From the NCBI RefSeq assembly GCF_002119665.1, contig NZ_CP021111.1:1426001-1490000 (forward strand): a stretch of 64,000 nt of DNA, given 5' to 3'. Made by a program: the position numbers and the translations under genes. This DNA is from Bordetella genomosp. 13. GTDB lineage: Bacteria; Pseudomonadota; Gammaproteobacteria; Burkholderiales; Burkholderiaceae_B. Below, one piece after another: positions 26,921-36,131 of the stretch. Each line of letters starts with the position of its first letter. Position 1 is the first letter of the stretch. Below the pieces are notes generated by a model. It searched no databases. It was not told the DNA's origin and saw only the letters and a program-made list of their open reading frames with translations.

Positions 26921-27868
26921 ATGACCCTCACCGAACTGAAATACATCGTCGCCGTGGCGCGCGAGCGCCATTTCGGCCGTGCGGCCGAGGCCTGTTTCGT
27001 CAGCCAGCCGACTCTGTCGGTGGCGATCCGCAAGCTCGAGGACGAGCTGGGCGTCACGCTGTTCGAGCGTGGCGGCAACGAGGTGGGCGTCACGCCCATC
27101 GGCCAGCGCATCGTCGCGCAGGCGCAGAAGGTGCTGGAAGAGAGCGCGAGCATCAAGGAGATCGCGCGACAGGGGCACGACCCCCTGGCCGGGCCGCTGC
27201 GCGTGGGCATCATCCACACCATCGGCCCCTATCTGCTTCCGCGCCTGGTGCCCGTGCAGATCGAGCGCACGCCGCAGATGCCCCTGCTGCTGCAGGAGAA
27301 CTTCACGGTGCGGCTGGTCGAGCTGCTGCGCCAGGGCGAGATCGATTGCGCCATCATGGCGCTGCCCCTGCCCGAGGCCGGGCTGGTGATGCAGCCCTTA
27401 TACGACGAGCCCTTCGTCGTGGCCGTGCCGCAGGATCACGAGTGGGCCGACGCCAAGTCCATCGACGCGCAGGACCTGAAGCAGCAGACCATGCTGTTGT
27501 TGGGCAGCGGCCACTGCTTCCGCGACCAGGTGCTGGAGGTCTGCCCCGAGCTGTCGCGCTTCTCGGCCGCCAGCGACGGCATTCAGCGCACCTTCGAAGG
27601 GTCTTCGCTCGAAACGATCCGCCACATGGTGGCCGCGGGCATCGGCGTTACCGTGCTGCCGGTCACCGCCGTGCCCGAGAATCCGCCCGCCAGGGCGCTG
27701 CTGCGCTATGTGCCGTTCGCGGGCCACGCGCCCGAGCGCCGCGTGGTGCTGGCCTGGCGCCGCAGCTTCCCCCGACTGGCCGCCATCGAGGCGCTGGCCG
27801 AGGCGGTGTATGCCTGCGGCCTGCCGGGCGTGAAGATGCTGGCGGGCGAGGCGCAGACGCAGGGGTAG
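26921..27868 (+). CDS. oxyR: Hydrogen peroxide-sensing regulator OxyR
   Basis: A 315-residue LysR-family redox sensor. The DNA-binding domain is MTLTELKYIVAVARERHFGR to about residue 60. The disulfide switch reads GSGHCFRDQVLEVC and, with ATG at 26921, the cysteines fall at residues 199 and 208, the same numbering as in Escherichia coli OxyR. On peroxide oxidation the pair forms a disulfide and activates defence genes. The frame extends upstream inside recG, but the LysR domain fixes the start. Gene order recG-oxyR is shared with other Bordetella/Achromobacter-type genomes (recalled, not checked). dps at 30138 is a plausible target. Confidence 0.96.
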   Translation: MTLTELKYIVAVARERHFGRAAEACFVSQPTLSVAIRKLEDELGVTLFERGGNEVGVTPIGQRIVAQAQKVLEESASIKEIARQGHDPLAGPLRVGIIHTIGPYLLPRLVPVQIERTPQMPLLLQENFTVRLVELLRQGEIDCAIMALPLPEAGLVMQPLYDEPFVVAVPQDHEWADAKSIDAQDLKQQTMLLLGSGHCFRDQVLEVCPELSRFSAASDGIQRTFEGSSLETIRHMVAAGIGVTVLPVTAVPENPPARALLRYVPFAGHAPERRVVLAWRRSFPRLAAIEALAEAVYACGLPGVKMLAGEAQTQG

Positions 27869-27889
27869 CGCGTCAGACGCCTCGCTTCG

Positions 27890-28993
27890 TCAGAAGCGGT
27901 GCATGATGCCCACGCCGCCCGCGGTGCTCTTCAGCCCGTCGATGAAGGCGTAGTCGGTGGCGTACGACCCGTAGGCATACAGGTTGGTGCGCTTGGACAG
28001 GTCGTACGTGTAGCCCACGCTGTACGAGTTCATGGTCTCGTCGTCCCCGGTCAGCAGGTCGTTCGAGGGGTTGACGTTCTGCCACGAGAAGAAGACGCTG
28101 GCCGCTGCGCTCAGCGGCACCGTGGCGCCCAGCATGTACGAGTTGGCCTTGAAACCATCGACGTATCGGTTGATGCCCAGCTCGCTGCTGAACGGCGTGC
28201 CCGCGGGCAGGTCCTGCCCGACGAACCAGCCGTCCGTCGTTCGGCCATACGCGGCGGCCACCTTCAGCACCTCGAAGTCGTAGCTGGCGCCGATGGCGTA
28301 CTGGCGCGGCGTCGCGTCTTCGCTGCCGGCGGCGTTGCTGCCGTTCAGTTGATCGAACGTCGCCGTCAGGTTCAGCGGTCCGCTCAGGTAGCGCACGCCG
28401 GCCGTGATGCCGCGCGCGTTGTCCGCGGTGGCGAAGCCGGTCTGCGTGGCGTCGTTGGCGTCGACGTTGAACGAGTAGCCGACATTCATCTCCAGGCCGC
28501 CCATCGAGGGACTGCGGTACATGACCATGTTGTCCCAGCGGTTGGTGTTCGAGGCGCTGAAGCCCAGGCCCAGGTTCGACTGCGTGTAGCTGGTGTAGAA
28601 GGGATCGATGTCGGCCAGGTAGCGCGACGACACGGTCACCTGGCGTCCGAATTCCAGCTTGCCCCAGGCGTCGTTGGCCAGCCCGATGGTGGCCTGGCGG
28701 CCAAACAGCCGCCCGCCCTGCGCGCGGTCGCCGGTGCTGGAGTCGAAGCCGCTTTCCAGCACGAACTCGGCGCGCATGCCGTCGCCCAGGTCGTCCATGC
28801 CGCGCAGGCCCCAGCGCGAGCCCGCTTCGATGCCATTGATCATTCCCAGGCGGCTGGCGTCATAGCCCGCGCCCTTCACTTTGTTGTAGCCGATACCAGT
28901 GTCGATAAGTCCGTACAGGGTGACCGACGGCTCTGCCTGTGCGACACCCATGCCGAGCATGGACAGGGTGGCAGCGAGCAGCGTCTTCTTCAT
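27890..28993 (-). CDS. Outer-membrane porin (Burkholderiales type)
   Basis: A 367-residue trimeric beta-barrel porin. The signal peptide is residues 1-20 (MKKTLLAATLSMLGMGVAQA), followed by the standard mature start EPSVTLYGLIDTGIGYNKV. Blocks SRWGLRGMDDLGDGMRAEFV and LFGRQATIGLANDAWGKLEF, and the C-terminal GGVGIMHRF ending in Phe for BAM recognition, define the family. I used the ATG at 28993, with GGAGA 8 bases upstream; 29 upstream codons do not resemble a leader. It ends 21 bases from the oxyR stop and is convergent with it. Confidence 0.95.
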   Translation of the reverse strand: MKKTLLAATLSMLGMGVAQAEPSVTLYGLIDTGIGYNKVKGAGYDASRLGMINGIEAGSRWGLRGMDDLGDGMRAEFVLESGFDSSTGDRAQGGRLFGRQATIGLANDAWGKLEFGRQVTVSSRYLADIDPFYTSYTQSNLGLGFSASNTNRWDNMVMYRSPSMGGLEMNVGYSFNVDANDATQTGFATADNARGITAGVRYLSGPLNLTATFDQLNGSNAAGSEDATPRQYAIGASYDFEVLKVAAAYGRTTDGWFVGQDLPAGTPFSSELGINRYVDGFKANSYMLGATVPLSAAASVFFSWQNVNPSNDLLTGDDETMNSYSVGYTYDLSKRTNLYAYGSYATDYAFIDGLKSTAGGVGIMHRF

Positions 28994-29049
28994 CAATGGG
29001 TTCTCCGTAGAAGGAAGGTACAAAGGGAAAATCCGGGGTGTGCCCCGGT

Positions 29050-29068
29050 CCGTTCCGGTCTGGAACGG
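29050..29068. promoter_or_regulatory. Inverted repeat in porin / MBL divergent region
   Basis: CCGTTCC and GGAACGG, with GGTCT between, form perfect 7-base arms in the 174-base divergent region. The dyad lies in the porin 5' leader or promoter region. It could be a regulator site or a short hairpin. Confidence 0.4.
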
Positions 29069-29167
29069 GCTACATTGCAACAGATTTACGCATTTCCTGC
29101 GGATGCGCCGGTTTTCGAAGGCCGGATCCCGGCCTGTCCAGGTGATGTCGCCATCGGAGATTCCGGC

Positions 29168-30028
29168 ATGAATGTCCAGGTCGAGGGCTTTTTCGATTCC
29201 GCCACCTCAACCATCAGCTACGTGGTCTACGAGGCGCCCGGCGGACCGTGCGCCATCATCGATCCCGTGCTCGACTACGACAGCCGCGCCGCCCGCACCG
29301 GCACGGCGTCGGCCGACCGCCTCGCCGATTGCGTCCGGCGGAATCGATTGCATGTGCAGTGGCTGCTCGAGACCCACGTGCATGCCGATCACCTGTCGGC
29401 CGCGCCGTATCTGCAGCGCCAGCTGGGCGGCACGCTGGCCATCGGACAGGGCGTCAGCGCCGTGCAGCACGTCTTCAAGCCCATCTACAACCTCGAGCCC
29501 GGATTCCGGCTCGATGGCTCGCAGTTCGGCCACCTGTTCGCACCGGGCGAGACCTTCGGCATCGGCAATCTGTCGGCCCGCGCGCTGCACGTGCCGGGCC
29601 ATACGCCCGCCGACATGGCCTATCAGGTCGAGGATGCGGTCTTCGTCGGCGACACCCTTTTCATGCCGGACGTGGGCACCGCGCGCTGCGACTTCCCGGG
29701 CGGCGATCCGCATGCCCTGTATGCCTCGGTGCGCACGCTGTTGTCCCTGCCCGACGCGACGCGCATGTTCGTTTGCCACGACTATCCGCCGCCTGGCCGC
29801 GCCGTCGCCTGGCAGACCACGGTGGGCGAGCAGCGGCGCGGCAACATCCACGTGCGCGACGGCGTATCCGAGGCCGATTTCGTCGCCATGCGGACGCGTC
29901 GCGACGCGACCCTGCCGCTGCCCGCGCTGATGCTGCCTGCCATCCAGATCAATCTGCGCGCGGGCCATCCGCCGCCGCCCGACGCCAACGGCACCCGCTA
30001 TCTCCGCATCCCGCTGAACGTTTTCTGA
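29168..30028 (+). CDS. MBL-fold metallo-hydrolase (persulfide dioxygenase-like)
   Basis: A 286-residue metallo-beta-lactamase-fold enzyme. The metal-binding motif THVHADH is at residues 69-75, and further ligands are in ALHVPGHTPADMAY and VFVGDTLFMPD, then CHDY. The order VQWLLETHVHADHLSAAPYL, KPIYNLEPGF and PDVGTARCDFPGGD resembles the ETHE1/persulfide-dioxygenase and Blh-like group that handles glutathione persulfide. It ends before a promoterless-looking short gap to dps. The start at 29168 has GGAGA 7 bases upstream; longer upstream frames overlap the porin antisense and are not credible. Confidence 0.85.
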   Translation: MNVQVEGFFDSATSTISYVVYEAPGGPCAIIDPVLDYDSRAARTGTASADRLADCVRRNRLHVQWLLETHVHADHLSAAPYLQRQLGGTLAIGQGVSAVQHVFKPIYNLEPGFRLDGSQFGHLFAPGETFGIGNLSARALHVPGHTPADMAYQVEDAVFVGDTLFMPDVGTARCDFPGGDPHALYASVRTLLSLPDATRMFVCHDYPPPGRAVAWQTTVGEQRRGNIHVRDGVSEADFVAMRTRRDATLPLPALMLPAIQINLRAGHPPPPDANGTRYLRIPLNVF

Positions 30029-30137
30029 ACGCTCGCCGGTTGTCATCGACCGCCGGGCGAAGCGGATATTTCGCGGAACCGGCGCCGCCATAGTGGTATC
30101 CTTCGCTGGTCCCCGTTCGCTTAGAAGGAGCATTTAG

Positions 30138-30641
30138 ATGGCAAAGACTTCCAAGAGCAGCGCTGCCTCGGCACCCCGCATCAATATCGGCATCTCCGAC
30201 AAGGACCGCGCCGCAGTCGCCGCCGAGCTCTCCAAGCTGCTGGCCGATTCGTACACGCTCTACCTGACGACCCACAACTTCCACTGGAACGTGACCGGTC
30301 CGCTGTTCAACACGCTGCACACCATGTTCATGGAGCAGTACACCGAAGAGTGGAACGCGCTGGACAGCATCGCCGAGCGCATCCGCGCCCTGGGCCACTA
30401 CGCGCCCGGCACCTACCGCGAATACGGCAAGCTCACCTCCATCGAAGAGCCCAAGACCGTGCCCGAGGCCCTGGAAATGGTCCGCATCCTGGTCCAGGGC
30501 AATGAAGCCGTGGCCCAGACCGCCCGCGCCGCGTTCGACAAGGCCGACGCCGCGAATGACCAGCCCACGGCGGATCTGCTCACGCAGCGGCTGGATGTCC
30601 ACGAGAAGAATGCGTGGATGCTGCGTAGCTTGCTGCAGTGA
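30138..30641 (+). CDS. dps: Dps family DNA-protecting ferritin-like protein
   Basis: A 167-residue Dps protein. The ferroxidase signature is present: THNFHWNVTGPLFNTLHTMF then EQYTEEWNALDSIAERIRAL, supplying the His, Asp and Glu ligands at the dimer interface. The N-terminus (KTSKSSAASAPR) is Lys/Ser-rich, as in members that bind DNA. It forms 12-mers that oxidise Fe(II) with peroxide and store iron. AGAAGGAG lies 7 bases before the ATG. A 9-bp hairpin follows the gene. OxyR control is likely but not shown here. Confidence 0.95.
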   Translation: MAKTSKSSAASAPRINIGISDKDRAAVAAELSKLLADSYTLYLTTHNFHWNVTGPLFNTLHTMFMEQYTEEWNALDSIAERIRALGHYAPGTYREYGKLTSIEEPKTVPEALEMVRILVQGNEAVAQTARAAFDKADAANDQPTADLLTQRLDVHEKNAWMLRSLLQ

Positions 30642-30682
30642 TTTCCAGGCGGCCGCCTCCGGCCTGCACTACCTTTCAAACG

Positions 30683-30705
30683 ACGGCCTCCCTTGCGGAG
30701 GCCGT
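30683..30705 (+). terminator. Hairpin downstream of dps
   Basis: ACGGCCTCC and GGAGGCCGT form a 9-bp stem with a 5-base loop, 42 bases after the dps stop. No T run follows. It marks the boundary between the core-like flank and the capsule locus. Confidence 0.5.
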
Positions 30706-30761
30706 GTCATTGCCGGCGGTCAATGGTTCATACATTGTGCGCCGGCCAGGAGCCGATCCGC

Positions 30762-31556
30762 ATGGGTTCTACCGACAACAGCGGCGTGCCGCGCTGCGTT
30801 CTCATCACCGGTGCCACCGGAGGCATCGGCGGCGCATTGGCTCAGGAGTATGCGCGTGCCGGTACGGCAGTCCTGATACTGCAGGGCCGAGACAGCCAGC
30901 GTCTGCAGACACTAGCGGACCAGTGTGGCGCGACGGGTTCTCGTGTCATCACGGCGACGCTCGATGTGCGAGACCATGAAGCGCTGATGCAGTGGCTCGT
31001 CGAGATGAGCCGTGAATACGCGCCCGACCTTGTCGTCGCCAACGCTGGCGTGAACATCAACACCGGTCCCGGGCACGAAGGCGAGCGGTGGGAAGATTTG
31101 CACCGATTGCTCGACGTCAACGTGAAGGCGGTGATGGCGACTATGCACGCCTCGTTGCCTGCAATGCGCGCGCGGCGCAATGGCCAGATCGCGTTGATCA
31201 GCTCGCTAGCCGCGTGGCGCGGACTGCCGGAGACGCCCAGCTACAGCGCCAGCAAGGCCGCGGTCAAGGCCTATGGAGAGGCCATGCGTGATGCGCTGGC
31301 GGGCGAGGGGGTGCGCATCAGCGTCGTCATGCCAGGCTATGTCGAGTCGCGCATGTGCGCGGAAATGCCTGGGCCCAAGCCGTTACTGTGGACGGCGCCG
31401 CGCGCGGCGCGCGCCATTCGTATAGGCCTCCGCGCCAATAGGGCGCGGATCAGTTTCCCATTTCCGCTGAACCTAGGGTGTTTTCTGCTGGCAGGGATTC
31501 ATCCGGCGGTGTCTGGATGGATACTGGCGCGAATTGGCTATCGCAGCGGTTTATAG
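30762..31556 (+). CDS. Short-chain dehydrogenase/reductase at capsule locus edge (WcbP/KDSR-like)
   Basis: A 264-residue classical SDR. The NAD(P)-binding motif is TGATGGIG (about residues 16-23), NAG is present (VVANAGVN), and the catalytic Ser-Tyr-Lys are in ALISSLAAW and YSASKAAVKAYGEAM. The C-terminal 50 residues are hydrophobic (FPFPLNLGCFLLAGIHPA), pointing to membrane association as in 3-ketosphinganine reductase-type or DltE-like SDRs. ATG 30762 has AGGAG upstream. It precedes kpsC. Burkholderia wcb capsule clusters contain a comparable SDR with the WcbR/WcbT pair, so it may reduce the oxoamine product of the 55-kb genes. The substrate is not shown. Confidence 0.75.
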   Translation: MGSTDNSGVPRCVLITGATGGIGGALAQEYARAGTAVLILQGRDSQRLQTLADQCGATGSRVITATLDVRDHEALMQWLVEMSREYAPDLVVANAGVNINTGPGHEGERWEDLHRLLDVNVKAVMATMHASLPAMRARRNGQIALISSLAAWRGLPETPSYSASKAAVKAYGEAMRDALAGEGVRISVVMPGYVESRMCAEMPGPKPLLWTAPRAARAIRIGLRANRARISFPFPLNLGCFLLAGIHPAVSGWILARIGYRSGL

Positions 31557-31945
31557 GAGGCGACGCCGGGCTGAGTGGGCGAAGACCCTTTCACATCGTT
31601 CGCCTCACTCTCTACGCTAAGACGGTGTCGCCATGGCCCAAAGGCGGACTGGCCAGAGCATTCCACTTCGAGATCTACGACGTAAAGGTCGTCCCGCCGG
31701 GCGGCTCTCACACTTCCGGAAAATTTGCGGGCGCGTTACTCTCCGCGACAACAATTGCCAGCTTCGGGTGCCGGATGGGCCCGCGCGTCGACTCAAGGTG
31801 CTGTCCGACGTCACCGGGCGTCTCTACGACACCTCGCCAGAAGAGGCCCGTGGCACTTGTGCAGGTGAACTCACGATCCTTGTAATGATGATCTTTTTTT
31901 GGCGCGGCGTGCGTGCGTAAGCCGCTGCTCCCCGCTGTATCGCTG
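31557..31945. other. Intergenic region before kpsC
   Basis: About 390 bases with no convincing gene: overlapping short frames lack protein-like composition. An A+T-rich patch with seven consecutive T lies at about 31893-31899 and may belong to the kpsC promoter. Confidence 0.4.
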
Positions 31946-33940
31946 ATGACGCGTCCACGACTTTTTCTGCTTACCCGCGGCGTGCGCCGTATCCCACGGC
32001 TTGCCGCGCTGCTTGATGATTACGAACTGCACGGTGCCCTCCCGGCCGACGCAGCGCCGCACGACCGCGTGCTGCTCTGGGGAAAGCGCCCCAGCGCCAT
32101 TCGTGCGGAGCGGCGGGCGCGCGCCTGCGGTCTCGGTGTGCTGCATGTCGAGGACGGGTTCCTGCGGTCCGTCGGCTTGGGCCCGTCCGACCCGCCTTTG
32201 TCCATTGTGGCGGACGACGTCGGCCTCTACTTGGACGCGGAGCATCCATCGCGGCTCGAAATCCTGATACCTCGACCGCTGACGATGCAGCAGCGCGCAA
32301 GGGCCAATACCTTGGCCGCTGCGTGGCGGGAAGGGCGTCTGTCCAAGTACAACCACGCACGGGACGCGGCTCCAGGTCTGTGGCGCGATAGCGTATTGGT
32401 GGTCGATCAAACCATGGGCGATGCGTCGATCCTATGCGGCGGCGCCGACACGTCTTCGTTCACGCGCATGCTGCAGGCGGCACTGGACGAACATCCGCAT
32501 CGACGTATCCTGCTGAAGGTTCATCCGGACGTCGTCTCCGGACGTAAGCGCGGCCACTTTGACTTGAGCGTCCTGCGTGGCCATGCGCGCGTGACTGTGC
32601 TCGACCGGGACTTGCATCCCGCAAGCCTGTTGGACCAAGTGTGTGCCGTGTATGCGGTTTCATCCCAACTTGGCTTTGAGGCCTTGCTATGGGGCTTGCC
32701 CGTCCGGTTGTTCGGCATGCCCTTCTACGGTGGCTGGGGTTTGACGCAGGACGAATTGCCCGCACCCGCTCGCCGGTGCCCGGCCGACATCGAGCAACTG
32801 ATCCATGCTGTGCTGGTGGAATATTGTCGCTACGTTGATCCGGAAACGGGCGAGCGTTGCCAGCCCGAGACCGTCATGGCATGGCTTGCCTTGCAGCGCC
32901 GCATGCGCCAGCGGTTCGAACCTCGTATCGCCGCGGTGGGCTTTTCTGGATGGAAACGGCGTTACGTCCGCGAGTTCTTCAACGGCAGCGACGTTCATTT
33001 CGTGCACAACCTACGGCGACTGCCCGAAGGGCATGCCACGGCGGGATGGGGCAGCGATGCGCTAGCGCTGCGCGCCGCCGAGGCGCAAGGGCAGTCTATC
33101 CGGGTCGAGGATGGCTTCCTGCGTTCGGTGGGCCTCGGTGCGGAGTTGACCCGACCGATATCCTGGGTCCAGGATGATTTGGGAATCTATTACGACGCAA
33201 CGCGGCCATCGCGGCTGGAGCGCATCCTTGCCGAAACCCGCTTCCCAGACTCGCTAGTAGCCCGAGCGGCGCAGCTACGGAGGGAAATCCGGGCGGCCGG
33301 GATCACAAAGTACAACCTTACTGGAGCGGCGGATTGGCAACGACCAGCGTCCGTGCGGCGGGTGATCTTGGTGCCCGGGCAGGTTGAAACCGATGCATCC
33401 ATACGCTACGGGGCCAATGGCATCGCGGGCAACATCGCGTTGCTCCGGGCAGTGCGCGAAGCGCGTCCGGAGGCCCACATCTTGTACAAGCCTCACCCCG
33501 ACGTTGCGGCGGGCTTGCGCGCCGCGGGACGAAGCGAAGGGGATGCCGGGCATTGGTGCGACGAAATCGTTGGCAGAGTAGCGCTGCCGGAATTGCTGGA
33601 GCACGTGGACGAGGTACACGCGTTGACCTCACTGGCGGGATTCGAGGCGCTCTTGCGGGATAAGACGGTGGTCACGTACGGGCAGCCATTCTATGCCGGA
33701 TGGGGCCTAACCGAGGACATGTCGCTGACGGGCGCGGTTCGCAAGCGGCGCGGCCGGTTGCTAGCGTTGGACGAACTCGTCGCGGGAGTCCTGATACTGT
33801 ATCCGACCTACGTTAGCCGCATAACGCATCGTTACACGACTCCGGAACAGGCGTTGCGAGAGCTGAAAGAGTGGCGTTCGGCGGCAACAGCAACGCCCGC
33901 TTGGATACGCTTGATTGCCCGGGTCTTCCGGCAGGCATGA
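31946..33940 (+). CDS. kpsC: Capsule beta-Kdo transferase KpsC (tandem GT modules)
   Basis: A protein of 664 residues (675 if GTG 31913 is used). KpsC builds the poly-Kdo linker on the phospholipid anchor of ABC-exported capsules. Two homologous modules are clear: the motif EDGFLRSVGLG occurs at residues 69-79 and again at 388-398. Each module later has a KVHPD or KPHPD motif, a glycine-rich FEALLWGLP or FEALLRDKT segment and FYGGWGL or FYAGWGL. This is the tandem architecture of KpsC, whose halves add alternating Kdo linkages. Neither candidate start has a strong ribosome-binding site. The gene is separated from kpsMT by 733 bases. Confidence 0.92.
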   Translation: MTRPRLFLLTRGVRRIPRLAALLDDYELHGALPADAAPHDRVLLWGKRPSAIRAERRARACGLGVLHVEDGFLRSVGLGPSDPPLSIVADDVGLYLDAEHPSRLEILIPRPLTMQQRARANTLAAAWREGRLSKYNHARDAAPGLWRDSVLVVDQTMGDASILCGGADTSSFTRMLQAALDEHPHRRILLKVHPDVVSGRKRGHFDLSVLRGHARVTVLDRDLHPASLLDQVCAVYAVSSQLGFEALLWGLPVRLFGMPFYGGWGLTQDELPAPARRCPADIEQLIHAVLVEYCRYVDPETGERCQPETVMAWLALQRRMRQRFEPRIAAVGFSGWKRRYVREFFNGSDVHFVHNLRRLPEGHATAGWGSDALALRAAEAQGQSIRVEDGFLRSVGLGAELTRPISWVQDDLGIYYDATRPSRLERILAETRFPDSLVARAAQLRREIRAAGITKYNLTGAADWQRPASVRRVILVPGQVETDASIRYGANGIAGNIALLRAVREARPEAHILYKPHPDVAAGLRAAGRSEGDAGHWCDEIVGRVALPELLEHVDEVHALTSLAGFEALLRDKTVVTYGQPFYAGWGLTEDMSLTGAVRKRRGRLLALDELVAGVLILYPTYVSRITHRYTTPEQALRELKEWRSAATATPAWIRLIARVFRQA

Positions 33941-34673
33941 GGGCGCGAACGTTCTGTGCCGGTCCGGTGCAAATTTTTGAACATGGAAAGGAAGCCGTGA
34001 CCACCGCGGGACCAACATGGCAGCGCTACTTGCCACGGTCCTGCGACCATCGTTATTAGTCCTCCGGCCCATAGTCGTAACGGTACTGCCGTTCAATGCT
34101 GGCTCGTTCAAGCAGTGCTGCTGAAGCGCGCAGGCTGCTACGGCAGCTAGACGTCGCTTCCGCTATGCCGCGCCTTCCAAATGTGCGCCGGTAACGGTTA
34201 TCATCTCGTCCCTGGGATGAGTGACAGCGCCTGAGGTCTGCGTCGACGGCTCATTAGCGAGCACTGCGCGGCCATGAGCCGTTGCTCGTGGCAATGTCTG
34301 GAACGGCGGAGATGGCGGGGTTGGGCGATGCGCTGTACGCCAGCGTAGGCGTCGGGGATCCACGTGCTGAGGGCAGCGTCAGGCTGTCCGATGCTGCGTC
34401 AGTCGCCGCCATGCGCCTGCGGACTCTTACCGGACGATGCGTGGACGAACTTTGCGTGCCCGCCGATGCATCGTGGCCGTTCCTACGGCTGGCTATTCGA
34501 AACGCACCCGGGCGTAATAGGGATGCCCGCGCGGTGCCTAACGATCACGAATATCGCTCGCAAACGTGCGTCCCTGCGGGGTGGGAGACCTCCTGCCGCG
34601 GGGCGGGACTCCTACATTCGTTTCCCGGCGTCGGTATACTGCGGCGCAACTTCGAACCAAAGGGCCTTTGTTA
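33941..34673. other. Long spacer between kpsC and kpsM
   Basis: 733 bases without a recognisable gene. Short open frames exist but have no domain-like sequence and poor codon pattern. A -10-like TATACT at 34635-34640 lies 34 bases before the kpsM start and may drive the kpsMT operon. Much of the spacer could be a regulatory leader or decayed coding DNA; I see no JUMPstart-like element. Confidence 0.4.
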
Positions 34674-35471
34674 GTGAAGTCTCGTTCACCGCTACAGATT
34701 GCAAGAGCCGTTATTTTTGCGCTGCTTCTGCGCGAGATGCGCACGCGCTTTGGTCAACGCCGAATGGGGGCGTTCTGGATGCTGGCCGAGCCGATCGTGC
34801 AACTCTTCGTGCTGACGATCGTGATAGGGCTCTTTCGCGGTCGAGGTCCCGTGCAGGGCATCCCGTTCCCCGTCTTCCTGCTGACCGGTATTGCGCCCTT
34901 CATCATGTTCCGTAGCGTGGCCACGCTTCTGATGGATGGAATTTCGGCGAACCGTGGGCTGTTTGCGTACAAGCAGATTATGCCGATGGATACATTCGTC
35001 GCGCGCACGATCATGCAATGTAGTATCTCGAGCCTGTCGTACCTGTTCGTCATGGGCCTTTTTGCTTGGTACGGATTCGACATGAGTGTCCACGCGCCGC
35101 TGGAGTGGTTCGGGCTTCTCGTGGTAGGCATCGCGCTGTCGTTCGGCATGGGTATGCTGCTCGCGGTAATCGCCGATGCGCTGCCCGAGGTGCGCACCTT
35201 CATCCGCTTCTTCTTCCTGGTGCTTTACTTCTCGTCTGGGGCGATGTTCCCGGTGTCCCGCCTACATCCGTATCTGCTGCAGTACCTACTCTGGAATCCC
35301 TTCCTGCACCTAACCGAATTGCTGCGGGATGCGGTGTTCCCGTTCTATCGGATGATCGACGGCATATCGGTGAGCTACGTGCTGGCATGCATGGGTGTGC
35401 TGCTAATTTCGGGACTTGGGCTGTTCCGCGTGCGTCGACTCAGGATGCTGGCGATCAAGGGGATCACCTGA
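34674..35471 (+). CDS. kpsM: Capsule ABC exporter permease KpsM
   Basis: A 265-residue inner-membrane permease with six predicted transmembrane segments (for example LFVLTIVIGLF, LSYLFVMGLFAWYGF, LVVGIALSFGMGMLLAVIA). The N-terminal ALLLREMRTRFGQRRMGAFW matches the KpsM/ABC-2 signature that precedes the first helix. It pairs with KpsT to export the lipid-linked polysaccharide. The best start is GTG 34674 with AAAGGG about 9 bases upstream; this gives the usual length near 260. kpsT begins 3 bases after its stop. Confidence 0.93.
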   Translation: MKSRSPLQIARAVIFALLLREMRTRFGQRRMGAFWMLAEPIVQLFVLTIVIGLFRGRGPVQGIPFPVFLLTGIAPFIMFRSVATLLMDGISANRGLFAYKQIMPMDTFVARTIMQCSISSLSYLFVMGLFAWYGFDMSVHAPLEWFGLLVVGIALSFGMGMLLAVIADALPEVRTFIRFFFLVLYFSSGAMFPVSRLHPYLLQYLLWNPFLHLTELLRDAVFPFYRMIDGISVSYVLACMGVLLISGLGLFRVRRLRMLAIKGIT

Positions 35472-35474
35472 TAG

Positions 35475-36131
35475 ATGTTTACCCTCAATAATCTCACCAA
35501 GTCATATCTGACGACCTCCGGACGAAGATACATATTCCGCGACTTATCGATGGTCATTCCACCCGACCGGAACATTGCTTTGATTGGCAAAAACGGCGCT
35601 GGCAAATCGACGCTGATGCGCCTGTTGTCCGGGGTCGATGCGCCTGACTCGGGAAGCGTACGCACCGACAAAAGTATCTCTTGGCCTGTCGGCCAGTCCG
35701 GCGGATTCCAAGGTAGCCTGAGCGCGCGGGACAACGTCAAATTTGTCTGCCGGATCTACGGATTCGAAGGCGATGAGATGCGCAGCAAGATGCGCTATGT
35801 CGAAGAGTTCGCCGACATCGGTTCGTGGTTCGATGAGCCGGTGCGCACCTATTCGTCAGGGATGCGTTCGCGCATCGCTTTTGGCCTGAGCATGGCCTTC
35901 GATTTCGACTACTACCTGATCGACGAAGTCATGGCGGCGGGGGACAACTCTTTCAGGGTGAAGTGCCAGGAGGTGTTCCGTGAAAAGCTTGTTCGGTCGA
36001 AGATCTTTCTGACCACGCACAATATGAAAGAAGTTGAACGGCTCTGCGACATCGTTTTATTGGTGGGCGCGGGGACAATAACCGTATACGAGGATGTAGC
36101 CGAGGGCATCGCAGCCTATCGTGCCAAATGA
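35475..36131 (+). CDS. kpsT: Capsule ABC exporter ATPase KpsT
   Basis: A 218-residue ABC ATPase. Walker A is GKNGAGKST (38-46), the signature is the KpsT form YSSGMRSR (126-133) and Walker B is YYLIDE (146-151), with the switch His in FLTTHNMKEVERL. It is short and lacks a carbohydrate-binding C-terminal domain, which fits the KpsMT type that exports finished lipid-linked capsule. Its stop overlaps the next start (ATGA at 36128-36131). Confidence 0.95.
   Translation: MFTLNNLTKSYLTTSGRRYIFRDLSMVIPPDRNIALIGKNGAGKSTLMRLLSGVDAPDSGSVRTDKSISWPVGQSGGFQGSLSARDNVKFVCRIYGFEGDEMRSKMRYVEEFADIGSWFDEPVRTYSSGMRSRIAFGLSMAFDFDYYLIDEVMAAGDNSFRVKCQEVFREKLVRSKIFLTTHNMKEVERLCDIVLLVGAGTITVYEDVAEGIAAYRAK

Noticed and set aside
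24640-27222. Minus-strand frame of 860 codons opposite recG
   Set aside because: Antisense shadow; recG motifs on the plus strand are complete.
31478-31885. Short plus-strand frame between the SDR and kpsC as a possible gene
   Set aside because: Starts inside the SDR gene, has no domain-like pattern and no ribosome-binding site.
34282-34674. 130-codon frame in the kpsC-kpsM spacer
   Set aside because: No recognisable motif, poor start context and irregular codon pattern; treated as chance.
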